Shown piece after piece: positions 26,878 through 34,631 of a stretch of 64,000 nucleotides of DNA. Each line of letters starts with the position of its first letter. Within the stretch, counting starts at the first letter, position 1. Under the pieces are notes generated by a model, which saw only the letters and a program-made list of their open reading frames with translations, had not been told where the DNA came from and searched no databases. This stretch comes from Paraburkholderia flagellata. GTDB taxonomy: Bacteria > Pseudomonadota > Gammaproteobacteria > Burkholderiales > Burkholderiaceae. The DNA lies in NCBI RefSeq assembly GCF_021390645.1, contig NZ_JAJEJT010000004.1:558001-622000 (forward strand), read 5' to 3'. The position numbers were made by a program, and so were the translations under genes.

Positions 26878-27273
26878 ATGTCCACCGGACCCCAGATAAA
26901 ACCAGCGCGCTCGTCTGCAACGATCGCCATGGTCGACGACGATGAATCCGTCCGGATGGCGTTGTCCAGTTCGCTGCGTTCGGCAAGCTGGAATGTCATT
27001 GCCTACGCGTCCGCCAATCATCTGCTGGACGATACGCGCCGATCGAAACTAAAGCTCGTCGTCGCCGACATCCAGATGCCGGGCATGGACGGGTTTGCGT
27101 TACTTGAATCGATCAAGCGATGGAAGCGCCCCATTCCTGTCATTTTCATCACCGCGTACGCGACCGAGGCAATGCTCGAACGCGCGAAAACTCACGGCGC
27201 TGCCGGCTTCCTTTCGAAGCCCGTGGATGACGCACGACTGCTCGCACTGGTTAGCGAACTGCTGAAGAAGTGA
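26878..27273 (+). CDS. Single-domain response regulator (receiver only)
   Basis: 131 residues: one receiver domain with DDDES (20-24), phospho-acceptor Asp64 in VVADIQMPGMDGF, Thr92 and Lys114 in LSKPVD. No output domain. The receiver resembles the N-terminus of FixJ-type regulators, so it may be a phosphate sink or intermediate in a phosphorelay with the neighbouring FixJ-like protein. No Shine-Dalgarno is evident before ATG 26878; an internal ATG at 26929 is possible but would remove part of the first strand. Confidence 0.87.
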   Translation: MSTGPQIKPARSSATIAMVDDDESVRMALSSSLRSASWNVIAYASANHLLDDTRRSKLKLVVADIQMPGMDGFALLESIKRWKRPIPVIFITAYATEAMLERAKTHGAAGFLSKPVDDARLLALVSELLKK

Positions 27274-27440
27274 ACCGGTCGAGCGCCGCCGCTATGACGG
27301 CCACTCGATCGAGCCATCCGAATGTATTAGACGCGCACGCGCCTGCATAAGGGATCACACCATATCGGACGATACCGTCGCACGGCTTACGCGCTTACGC
27401 TTGAATCGTCGTTCCGGGCAAAACACTTGTGAGGTGCGAG

Positions 27441-28415
27441 ATGGATCAGCTTTACATGTTGCGTGCATTCGTCGCCGCTGCGCGGTATCAGAGCTTTAGC
27501 AAGGCCGCGGAATCGTTGAATGTGACCACGGGGTCCGTGTCGAAAGCGATTGCCAAGCTCGAAGATTGCGTGCAGACCCGAGTCCTGCTCAGGACAACGA
27601 GGTCCGTCTCTTTGACAGAAGCCGCGCAGTCGTATTACCTGATTTGTTGCCGCTTGCTCGAAGAACTCGACGAAGCGAACCGGCGCATCGCGCTGGAACA
27701 TGAGGGCAACGGTGGAAAGCTGCGGCTCGTCGTGCACCCCATGCTGATGAGCAGAACGTTTTCGCGTCTGGTGCGGCGCTATCGCGCCATCGCGCCTCAT
27801 GTGAGTCTGGTGGTTTCCGTTCAGGACCACGCCACGAACCTGTTCGACGGCCGTTTCGATATCGCCATGCTTCCGCCTCAACTCGTCGAGCAGTCCACCG
27901 TGATTCGCCGCACGCTTTGCCGCTCGCCTCGCATTCTCGTGGCTTCCCCCGCGTACCTCGAGCAATACGGTGCACCGGAATCCGCTTCGAAGCTCGCCAG
28001 TCACTTTCTGTTGATCGATTCCGAAACGAGAAAGAAGAGTGCGGACTGCATCGATCTGCGTGAGGGCGGCCGGAAAGTGAGCGTTTCGCCCATGTCGTCG
28101 ATGGATGGGAACGAGGCACTGCTGCGCGCGGCGGCGCTCAACGGAACGGGCATAGCCACGCTGCCTGAAACTATGGTTCGCGAAGATATCGACATGGGAC
28201 ATCTCGTGCACATCCTGCCGGAATGTACGGCGTCGGATAGCGGCGTCGAAATATGCCTGTTCTATTCTCACCGGGAACTGATCCCGGCGCGGATCAGGAT
28301 GTTCGTCGACTTCTGCACCGAGTTCTTCCGGGCGCCTGCGAAGGCGGCTGCCGATGACGTGATACGCGTGCCGCAACCGAGGAAGCGAAACGAAGGCCTC
28401 GCGATGATGTCGTGA
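27441..28415 (+). CDS. LysR-family transcriptional regulator
   Basis: 324 residues from ATG 27441, preceded by GAGGTGCGAG. wHTH MDQLYMLRAFVAAARYQSFS with NVTTGSVSKAIAKLE, then a LysR effector domain (about 90-295) with FDIAMLPPQLVEQS. C-terminus has a basic tail. It is not next to an obvious target: the receiver gene lies upstream and only a small exported protein downstream. Ligand and target unknown. Confidence 0.92.
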   Translation: MDQLYMLRAFVAAARYQSFSKAAESLNVTTGSVSKAIAKLEDCVQTRVLLRTTRSVSLTEAAQSYYLICCRLLEELDEANRRIALEHEGNGGKLRLVVHPMLMSRTFSRLVRRYRAIAPHVSLVVSVQDHATNLFDGRFDIAMLPPQLVEQSTVIRRTLCRSPRILVASPAYLEQYGAPESASKLASHFLLIDSETRKKSADCIDLREGGRKVSVSPMSSMDGNEALLRAAALNGTGIATLPETMVREDIDMGHLVHILPECTASDSGVEICLFYSHRELIPARIRMFVDFCTEFFRAPAKAAADDVIRVPQPRKRNEGLAMMS

Positions 28416-28757
28416 TGGTTTCTCGCGAGATGCGTGCGCAGTCATCCAGAGCCTGAGAGGTCGTTATGTCTCATGTATTGCACAACTGGATATTCGTTGG
28501 CAGTACTGCCTACGACGAATACACCTTCGTTCCTTGGCTCAACAGGAATGTCTATCGCCGCACGGTGGATCTGAGTAGTGTTTGCCTGCTGTGAGGGCCC
28601 AAAGCGCTTTGCGCAAGCCGACCCGTCGATACTCCCGTTAAATGGAAGGTTCATTCCCGAGACTGCAGGATTCTCTTATCTACTGCAAGTGATTAATCTG
28701 GCCTCGTTGTTTCCCCGGAGGCGTCGCCTCCCTCACCTTGGCTAGAGAGAGATTGAA
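28416..28757. other. 342-base gap with one possible micro-ORF
   Basis: Between the LysR gene and the small exported protein gene. The only candidate gene is a 42-codon frame at 28466-28594 (listed separately). The last 30 bases hold the leader of the exported protein gene with AGAGAGATTGAA before ATG 28758. Confidence 0.4.
28466..28594 (+). CDS. Possible 42-residue small protein
   Basis: ATG 28466 follows GAGAGG by 6 bases and is read to TGA 28592-28594. The product begins MSHVLHNWIFVGS and is rich in aromatic residues (Trp, Tyr, Phe), ending in a hydrophobic SSVCLL. Good ribosome site but no recognised family; it may be chance. Confidence 0.25.
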   Translation: MSHVLHNWIFVGSTAYDEYTFVPWLNRNVYRRTVDLSSVCLL

Positions 28758-28985
28758 ATGAAACTGCTTACTGCTGTCCTTTTTGCATGTTCGCTGTCGG
28801 CTAGCTTCGCTGTCCACGCCGAACCCCTCGCACCCGCACATGCGGATATTCAACAAACGGCTCAGGCAGATACGTCGCGAGCGAATAGTTATCAGGCGCC
28901 GCACCGTCGGGCGACGACGCCGGCAAGGGACGCCAACACTTGTGTGGGCCCGGCGAGTTTCTGCAACCTGTTCTTCGGCAGCTAA
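28758..28985 (+). CDS. Small exported protein, unknown function
   Basis: 75 residues with a clear Sec signal peptide, MKLLTAVLFACSLSASFAVH with AEP at the likely cleavage site around residue 22. The mature part is about 53 residues, hydrophilic, His/Arg/Ala rich, with two Cys near the C-terminus (TCVGPASFCNLFFGS) that could form a disulfide. Not assigned to a family. Burkholderiaceae genomes carry many such short secreted proteins, so it is probably real. Confidence 0.6.
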   Translation: MKLLTAVLFACSLSASFAVHAEPLAPAHADIQQTAQADTSRANSYQAPHRRATTPARDANTCVGPASFCNLFFGS

Positions 28986-29033
28986 GGTTGCCATGGGTTC
29001 GTGACGCGGGTTTGCGCCGCGCGCATCGATTGA

Positions 29034-30482
29034 TCACGATCGAGAGCACACATCGGGATGAACGAGCAGTTCGCCGAGCGTGCGGATCGCCTCATCGATG
29101 CGCTGCGACCACGGATGACCGTAATTGAGCCGGATACAATTTTCGAATCCATGTGACGCGGAAAAGAGCGGACCGGGCGCGACGCTGATGCCGCGTTCGA
29201 TAGCGAGACGATGGAGCGCCATGGCGTCGATGGGCTCGCGGAAAGTGAGCCACAGAAAATAGCCGCCCTCGGGTTGCGTGTACTGCGTGCGCTCAGGCAG
29301 CCACCGGCGGATCGCTTCGATCATCGCATCGCGCTGCGTTTGCATAGCCAGCCGGATCTTCTTCAGATGACGCTCGTAGCCGCCGTGCTCCAGATAGTCG
29401 GCAATGCCGGCCTGCGCGGGAATACTCGCCGAGATCGTCGTCATGAGCTTGAGGCGCTGCACGCGCTCGGCGAAGCGCCCGGCGGTCGCCCAGCCTACGC
29501 GATAACCTGGCGCCAGGTTTTTGGAAAACGAGCTGCAATGCATGACGAGTCCGCGCCGGTCGAACGCGATGGCCGGCGGCGGATAGTTCGGCGCGTAATG
29601 CAGTTCGCCGTACACATCGTCTTCGATGAGCGGGACCTCGTGTTTCGCGAGCAGCTCGACTAGCGCTTGTTTCTTCGCCGCCGACAATGTGACGCCCGTT
29701 GGGTTCTGGAAATTCGTCATGAACCAGCAGGCGCGGATCGGGTGCTTCTCCAGCGCTTGCGCCAGCGCGTCGAGGTCGAGCCCCGTGGCGGTATCCACGG
29801 GAATTTCGACCGCGCGCAGGCCAAGACGCTCGATCGCCTGAAGCGCGGCATAAAAGCCCGGAGACTCCACCGCGACGATATCGCCGGGCTGCGTGACCGC
29901 CATCAGGCAAAGATTGAGGGCTTCCAGCGCGCCATTCGTGATGATGATGTCCTCGGCCGGCTGTGAGATGCCAACGCGCATGTAGCGCAGCGCAATTTGC
30001 CGCCGCAGGTTCTCGTTGCCCGGCGGCAGATCGACCACCGTGCTCCACGGGCTCACGCTGCGCGCGGCCTGGCCGAGCGATTTCGCCAGCCGCGACAGCG
30101 GAAAGAGCAGCGGGGAAGGGAACGCGGAGCCGAGCGGCACGATGCCGGGGCGCTTTGCGGCATCGAGCACCGAAAACACGAGTTCGCTGATATCGACGAT
30201 GGCGGTTTCGCCTGTCGTTGCGCGCGAATCCGCCTTGCCGGGTTTCGAGAGCGGCGCGACGTAGTAGCCCGATCGTTCTTCGGCACGCACGAGGCCCCAC
30301 TGCTCGAGCACGTAGTAAGCGCGCGCCGCCGTGGACTGGCTCACGCCGTGCTGCGCGATGATCTGCCGCAGCGATGGCATGCGCGAGCCCGGCTTCAGGT
30401 TGCCGGAGCGAATCTCGGCGGCCATGCTCTGCGCTAGGCGTTCATAACGTGTCATACGTTCTGGCGCTTCCAATGCTGTCAT
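29034..30482 (-). CDS. MocR-family regulator (GntR HTH fused to PLP aminotransferase-like domain)
   Basis: 482 residues from ATG 30482 (a TTG 60 bases upstream extends it to 502). N-terminal GntR wHTH with YERLAQSMAAEIRSGNLKPG and SRMPSLRQIIAQHGVSQSTAARAYYVLE. C-terminal type I aminotransferase fold with LPPGNENLRRQIALRYM, the Asn of FMTNFQNPTGVTLS, and the PLP lysine in HCSSFSKNLAPGYRVGW. Such proteins (PdxR, GabR, EhuR-like) sense PLP or amino compounds and usually regulate a divergent gene; here the divergent side holds a possible small RNA and a DUF2970 gene. Confidence 0.92.
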   Translation of the reverse strand: MTALEAPERMTRYERLAQSMAAEIRSGNLKPGSRMPSLRQIIAQHGVSQSTAARAYYVLEQWGLVRAEERSGYYVAPLSKPGKADSRATTGETAIVDISELVFSVLDAAKRPGIVPLGSAFPSPLLFPLSRLAKSLGQAARSVSPWSTVVDLPPGNENLRRQIALRYMRVGISQPAEDIIITNGALEALNLCLMAVTQPGDIVAVESPGFYAALQAIERLGLRAVEIPVDTATGLDLDALAQALEKHPIRACWFMTNFQNPTGVTLSAAKKQALVELLAKHEVPLIEDDVYGELHYAPNYPPPAIAFDRRGLVMHCSSFSKNLAPGYRVGWATAGRFAERVQRLKLMTTISASIPAQAGIADYLEHGGYERHLKKIRLAMQTQRDAMIEAIRRWLPERTQYTQPEGGYFLWLTFREPIDAMALHRLAIERGISVAPGPLFSASHGFENCIRLNYGHPWSQRIDEAIRTLGELLVHPDVCSRS

Positions 30483-30572
30483 AGGTCGACTCGTGCTTCT
30501 CTTGTGACGTGCCGGACCGGGATTCCGATCTGCTGCGCTCAATTATGCGTCGGCTGCTTCTATACGACCCTC

Positions 30573-30697
30573 CAGTGAGAGCGGATGATTGCGGCCAGTG
30601 CGCATCGCAGTCCGGGTCTGTTCTCCCGGGATGCGCCGGGATTACTGCGCGAGTGCCTGGATCATCACCTAAACCCGCAGTGCTTGCGGCTCTTTTT
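30573..30697 (+). ncRNA. Candidate structured small RNA ending at an intrinsic terminator
   Basis: No protein gene is upstream on this strand, yet a terminator stands at 30675-30697. The span contains a compound hairpin: GCGCATC (30600-30606), CCGGG (30612-30616), loop, CCCGG (30625-30629), GATGCGC (30630-30636). A -10-like TATACG at 30561-30566 would start a transcript of about 125 bases. The start is a guess and no convincing -35 is visible. Alternatives: a 5' leader/attenuator of the DUF2970 gene or read-through control. Confidence 0.35.
30675..30697 (+). terminator. Intrinsic terminator 1 upstream of the DUF2970 gene
   Basis: Arms CCGCA (30675-30679) and TGCGG (30685-30689) with loop GTGCT, then CTCTTTTT. 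Short stem but a clear T-run. Confidence 0.6.
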
Positions 30698-30719
30698 GCC
30701 TGTAGCGTGGCAAGCCTTT

Positions 30720-30752
30720 CGCCCCGGTGCGCGAGTGCCGGGGCGTTTCTTT
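30720..30752 (+). terminator. Intrinsic terminator 2 upstream of the DUF2970 gene
   Basis: Arms CGCCCCGG (30720-30727) and CCGGGGCG (30738-30745), loop of 10, then TTTCTTT. Perfect 8-base GC stem with T-rich tail. Confidence 0.75.
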
Positions 30753-30855
30753 ATCTGGAGTCGGCACGCTGCTGCTGCATCGCTCAGATTGTTCGCAACT
30801 GCTGCTTTTTTTGCCCGCTGCGAAGTTCGAACATGGGTGCATGTAACCGAACCCG

Positions 30856-31074
30856 ATGGAGAAGATGATGGAACTCATTCGTATGGTGCGCATGGTGCTG
30901 TGGGGCTTCTTTGGCGTGCGCAAGAGCGCGTCGCACGAAGCCGATCTGGCCAATATCAACTTCAGTTGGCTCCCGTTCGTGGCCGTTGGGCTGGCCGCGT
31001 TGATTGGCGCTTGCATATTGGGTGTGGTGCTGCTGGTCGTGCACTCCACGGGAGCCACCGCGCAAGGGTTCTGA
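30856..31074 (+). CDS. DUF2970 small membrane protein
   Basis: 72 residues. N-terminal amphipathic stretch ELIRMVRMVLWGFFGVRKSA matches the DUF2970 signature (VLWxFFGVR), followed by a polar segment and one C-terminal TM helix, FVAVGLAALIGACILGVVLL. Function of the family is unknown; it is widespread in Betaproteobacteria as a one-TM inner-membrane protein. Start choice among ATG 30856, 30865 and 30868 is uncertain. Confidence 0.8.
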   Translation: MEKMMELIRMVRMVLWGFFGVRKSASHEADLANINFSWLPFVAVGLAALIGACILGVVLLVVHSTGATAQGF

Positions 31075-31114
31075 ACACCCTTCGCGTGATTGGATCCTGG
31101 TGGTCCTCGCGGGG

Positions 31115-31148
31115 ATATGAAGGTTATCTTTGCAGTTTACCTTCATAT
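31115..31148. promoter_or_regulatory. Perfect 10-bp inverted repeat, candidate MarR operator
   Basis: ATATGAAGGT (31115-31124), 14 bases, ACCTTCATAT (31139-31148): perfect arms ending 16 bases before the MarR start codon. Position over the expected promoter and start of transcription fits autorepression of the MarR-MFS operon. Confidence 0.65.
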
Positions 31149-31164
31149 ATTCTAGAATGCGGGG

Positions 31165-31617
31165 ATGACCGATCGCGCCAAAACTCCCCCTCCCGACCTC
31201 GCCGCGTCGCTTGCTGGCGACCTGCGGGCGCTAGTCGGGCAATTGCGTCGCCGTTTTCGCGAACAGGCGATCCTCGGCGAGTTCACGCCTTCGCAAATGG
31301 CCGTGCTGCTGCGGCTCGAACGCGAAGGGCCGGCCACGGTGTCGAGCCTTGCGCGCGCGGAGGGCATGCGCCCGCAGTCGATGGGTACGCTCATCGCGCC
31401 GCTCGAGGCGGCGGGCCATGTCAGCGGCGCACCGGACCCCAATGACGGGCGCCAAACGCTCTGGTCGCTCACCGTTGCCTTTCGCGAGTGGCTCAAGGAA
31501 GGGCGTGCCGCGCGCCAGGACTGGCTCTCGCGCAGGATCGACACGCGCCTTTCCGGCGCCGAGCAACAGCAGCTAGCCGCCGCAGTCGAACTGCTCAAGC
31601 GGCTCGTGGCCGACTGA
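31165..31617 (+). CDS. MarR-family transcriptional regulator
   Basis: 150 residues with the MarR winged helix: helix LAASLAGDLRALVGQLRRRF, then TPSQMAVLLRLEREGPATVS, the recognition part LARAEGMRPQSMGTLIAPLE, and a wing with HVSGAPDPNDGRQTLW matching the family DPxDGR motif. Normally binds phenolic ligands and represses an adjacent exporter. The MFS gene follows 15 bases downstream, and a perfect palindrome at 31115-31148 lies directly upstream, so autoregulation is likely. Confidence 0.92.
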   Translation: MTDRAKTPPPDLAASLAGDLRALVGQLRRRFREQAILGEFTPSQMAVLLRLEREGPATVSSLARAEGMRPQSMGTLIAPLEAAGHVSGAPDPNDGRQTLWSLTVAFREWLKEGRAARQDWLSRRIDTRLSGAEQQQLAAAVELLKRLVAD

Positions 31618-31631
31618 GGCGCGGCGGTCAC

Positions 31632-32855
31632 ATGGGCGCTCCCGCTTCGGGCTTCTTTCGTTCGCTCAAGAGTTACAACTATCGCGTGTGGTCGGCGGGC
31701 GCGCTCGTCTCGAACGTCGGTACCTGGATGCAGCGCACGGCGCAAGACTGGCTCGTGCTCACCGGGCTCACGCATCACAGCGCGGCGGCAGTAGGCATCG
31801 TGATGGGCTTGCAGTTCGGCCCGCAAATGCTCTTCATGCCCTGGTCGGGCTTCGCCGCCGACCACTTCGATCAGCGCAAGCTGCTCATGGTCACCCAGGC
31901 GCTGCTCGGCGCGCTTGCCATTGCGCTGGGCGTGCTCACGGCAACGGGGCTCGTGCAGCTTTGGCACGTGTACGTGTTCGCCTTCCTGTTCGGCTGCACG
32001 ACGGCATTCGATTCGCCGGTGCGGCAAACCTTCGTCTCGGAGCTGGTGGGCGACGCCGATCTCTCCAACGCCGTCGCGCTCAATTCGACCTCGTTCAACG
32101 CCGCGCGCATGATCGGGCCGGCGGTGGCGGGGCTGGTCATTGCTTCGGTGGGCGTGGGCTGGGCGTTCCTGCTCAACGGTCTTTCGTTCGTCGCCGTGCT
32201 GATTTCGCTTACGCGTCTGCGCGTGGACGAATTGCGTTCAGCGAAGCGCAAGCAGCCCGCGAAGGGCGGTATCGCCGCGGGATTCCGCTACGTATGGGCG
32301 CGCCCCGACCTGCGGGCTATTCTCGTCATGCTGTTCCTGATCGGCACCTTCGGGCTGAATTTTCCGATCTTCATCTCGACGATGGCCGTCAACGTCTTCC
32401 ACGCTGATGCGGGACGCTACGGACTCCTTTCTTCCATGATGGCCGTGGGCACCATGAGCGGCGCTTTCTTCGGCGCGGGGCGCAGCCATCCGCGGTTCGT
32501 CTCGCTGTTGTTCGCGGCGGCGGCGTTCGGGGTGGGATGCGTGCTGGCGTCAGTTGCGCCCGGCTACTGGTGGTTCGGCGGCGCGCTCGTGATGATCGGC
32601 ATTGCAGCGCTTACGTTCACGACCGAAACCAACAGCCTCATGCAGCTTTCCACGGAGCCCGGCATGCGCGGGCGCGTGCTGGCGATTCGCCTCGCCGTGG
32701 CGCTGGGCGGCACGCCCATTGGCGCGCCGATCGTGGGATGGATAGCCGACCACTGGGGGCCGCGCTGGGCCTTGCTGGTGGGCGCGGCTTCTGGTTTCGC
32801 GGCCGCCATTGTCGCGGCCCGCGCGCTTGCGCGGCGGGACCACGAGAAGTCATGA
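31632..32855 (+). CDS. MFS exporter (EntS/MFS_3 type), co-transcribed with marR-type gene
   Basis: 407 residues from ATG 31632. Typical start of the EntS-like group, FRSLKSYNYRVWSAGALVS with NVGTWMQRTAQDWLVL, then about 12 TM helices; loop 2-3 motif is GFAADHFDQRKLL and the middle has FDSPVRQTFVSELVGDADLS, strongly characteristic of MFS_3. Likely exports a phenolic or siderophore-like compound sensed by the MarR protein. The gene ends 13 bases from the convergent transporter's stop. Confidence 0.92.
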   Translation: MGAPASGFFRSLKSYNYRVWSAGALVSNVGTWMQRTAQDWLVLTGLTHHSAAAVGIVMGLQFGPQMLFMPWSGFAADHFDQRKLLMVTQALLGALAIALGVLTATGLVQLWHVYVFAFLFGCTTAFDSPVRQTFVSELVGDADLSNAVALNSTSFNAARMIGPAVAGLVIASVGVGWAFLLNGLSFVAVLISLTRLRVDELRSAKRKQPAKGGIAAGFRYVWARPDLRAILVMLFLIGTFGLNFPIFISTMAVNVFHADAGRYGLLSSMMAVGTMSGAFFGAGRSHPRFVSLLFAAAAFGVGCVLASVAPGYWWFGGALVMIGIAALTFTTETNSLMQLSTEPGMRGRVLAIRLAVALGGTPIGAPIVGWIADHWGPRWALLVGAASGFAAAIVAARALARRDHEKS

Positions 32856-32867
32856 CGTGCCGTCGCT

Positions 32868-34214
32868 TCAGACGGCCTTCAACTCCACGCGCTTGATGTC
32901 TTTCACGATCAAGAGATAGCTGATGACCGTGATGAGCGCGTTGACGCCGACAAAGGCGAGCGCGCCGTTGAACGAGCCGGTTTCCGCCACGAGATAGCCG
33001 ATCACGATCGGCGTGACGATGCCAGCCACATTGCCGAACATGTTGAAGATCGAGCCCGAGAGGCCGATGGCTTCGCGCGGCGCAGTATCGGCGATCACGG
33101 CCCAGCCAAGCGCGCCCAGACCCTTGCCGAAGAAGGCGAGCGACATGAGCGCGACCACGATCCAGTCGCTGTTCACGTAGTTGCAGCCGATGATGCACGA
33201 CGAGAGCACCATGCCGCCGACGATCGGCACCTTGCGCGCCACGGTGAGCGAGCGGCCCGAGCGGATGAGCGCGTCCGAAGCCACGCCGCCCAGCACGCCG
33301 CCGAGGAAGCCGCAGATGGCGGGCAGGGAAGCGATGAGCCCCGCCTTCAGGATGGTCATGTGGCGCGCCTGCACGAGGTAGATCGGGAACCACGTGAGGA
33401 AGAAGTACGTGAGCACGTTGATGCAGTACTGCGCGAGGTAGATGCCCAGCAGCATGCGGTTGCCGAGCAACTGGCGGATGACCGCCCAGTTCGCGCCCTT
33501 GCGTTCCTTGCGTGCTGCGCGTTGATGCCCGTTCACGATGCCGCCGCCCGCCTCGATGTATTCGAGCTCCTGCTGGTTCACGCCCGGATGATCGGCCGGG
33601 TTCTTCATGAACCTGATCCACGCGAAGGCGAGCACGAGGCCGCCCACACCCATCACGATATACACGTGATGCCATCCATACGCGTGCGTGAGCCACGCCA
33701 TGAGCGGCGTGAACACCACGGCCGCGAAATACTGCGCCGAATTGAAGATGGCCGAGGCCGTGCCGCGTTCCTTCGCCGGGAACCAGCTCGCCACTACTTT
33801 CGCGTTGGCGGGGAAGGCGGGCGCTTCGGCCGCGCCCATTGCGAATCGCAGTGCAAAAAGGCCCGCGATGGCGGCGCCCGCGCTGCCGAGCAGACCGATC
33901 GAGCTTTGCAGCAGCGTGAAGAGCGACCACAGGAAGATGCTGCCCGCGTACACGCGGCGCGCGCCGAAGCGGTCGAGCACCCAGCCAGCGGGAATCTGCG
34001 CGAGCACATAGGCCCAGCTGAACGCCGAGAAGATGTAGCCCATGTGGATCGCGTCGAGATCGAACTCCGTTCGCATGGCCGAACCCGTGACCGAGAGCGT
34101 GGCGCGGTCCGCGTAGTTGAGCGTCGTGATGATGAAGATCAGCGAGAGGATCAGATAGCGCACCCGGGTGCGCCTGGCGACATCGGACTGCGTGGCGGTG
34201 CGGCTCAACGACAT
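32868..34214 (-). CDS. MFS transporter, glucarate/galactarate (GudP-like, ACS) family
   Basis: 448 residues, about 12 TM helices. N-terminal RTRVRYLILSLIFIITTLNY followed by ADRATLSVTGSAM and GYIFSAFSWAYVLAQIPAGW is the signature of the anion:cation symporter group of GudP, GarP and DgoT. Loop motif DRFGARRVYAGS; TM4-5 region has RFAMGAAEAPAFPANAKVVA. Imports hexarates or related sugar acids by proton symport. No glucarate dehydratase gene is adjacent; the nearest sugar-acid gene is the lactonase at 36245, 1.6 kb beyond the divergent chemoreceptor. Confidence 0.9.
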   Translation of the reverse strand: MSLSRTATQSDVARRTRVRYLILSLIFIITTLNYADRATLSVTGSAMRTEFDLDAIHMGYIFSAFSWAYVLAQIPAGWVLDRFGARRVYAGSIFLWSLFTLLQSSIGLLGSAGAAIAGLFALRFAMGAAEAPAFPANAKVVASWFPAKERGTASAIFNSAQYFAAVVFTPLMAWLTHAYGWHHVYIVMGVGGLVLAFAWIRFMKNPADHPGVNQQELEYIEAGGGIVNGHQRAARKERKGANWAVIRQLLGNRMLLGIYLAQYCINVLTYFFLTWFPIYLVQARHMTILKAGLIASLPAICGFLGGVLGGVASDALIRSGRSLTVARKVPIVGGMVLSSCIIGCNYVNSDWIVVALMSLAFFGKGLGALGWAVIADTAPREAIGLSGSIFNMFGNVAGIVTPIVIGYLVAETGSFNGALAFVGVNALITVISYLLIVKDIKRVELKAV

Positions 34215-34631
34215 GTGGATCGACCTCTATCGTGCGCGAGACACGGGCCGCGTGAGTCACGCACGGCCCGAATCTGCTGTCTCCAGGCGGCGCGCCTCAT
34301 GCGCGCCGCATCTACTTACGCAGGAACGCACCTGACTCGCGTCAAGCGCGTTCCGTTCGCGGACCTGTTCCGCTGCTCGTTCAGCCAGTTGTCAGCAAGT
34401 TGTTTGACATCAAGGCTGGTTGTCAGGGCCAATCGTACAACGCCCAGGAAGCCGAAGCAACCAAACCATGAGCCTCTTGACTGGGCCTCAGGGTAAACTC
34501 GAATTTCAGGATAACCGCGTGATCGTGGGATGATGCAGCCAAGTTGTTGGACAACATGGCGAGCGCACCCTCAAGACTCCGGCGTTTGAGCCGTAAAGAA
34601 GAACACCATGGAAACCGGGGATTGAAGCAAC
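34215..34631. promoter_or_regulatory. Divergent promoter region, sugar-acid transporter / chemoreceptor
   Basis: 417 bases without a supportable gene. It carries GTTGTCA twice near 34388-34430 and GGTAAACTC near 34490, but no convincing operator. It must contain promoters for both neighbours; no clear flagellar sigma-28 promoter for the chemoreceptor was found. Confidence 0.4.

Larger units (their letters stand above)
30543..30855. promoter_or_regulatory. Divergent region upstream of MocR-type gene, with two plus-strand terminators
   Basis: 313 bases with no credible protein gene. It holds a -10-like TATACG at 30561-30566, a strong hairpin at 30600-30636, and two hairpin-plus-T-run structures at 30675-30697 and 30720-30752. 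Together these look like a small independent transcription unit. Confidence 0.4.

Noticed and set aside
29034..30482. Linking the MocR-type regulator to the Moc-like operon at 42-46 kb
   Set aside because: MocR is the name of a large regulator family; there is no site or proximity linking it, and a LacI gene with matching operators sits beside the operon.
32638..34260. 540-codon minus-strand frame overlapping the GudP-like transporter
   Set aside because: Different frame from the true transporter; Arg/His-rich product without membrane helices.
34215..34631. Possible sigma-28 (flagellar) promoter for the chemoreceptor gene
   Set aside because: TAAACTC and GATAAC near 34490-34515 are too closely spaced for a TAAA-N15-CCGATAA promoter.
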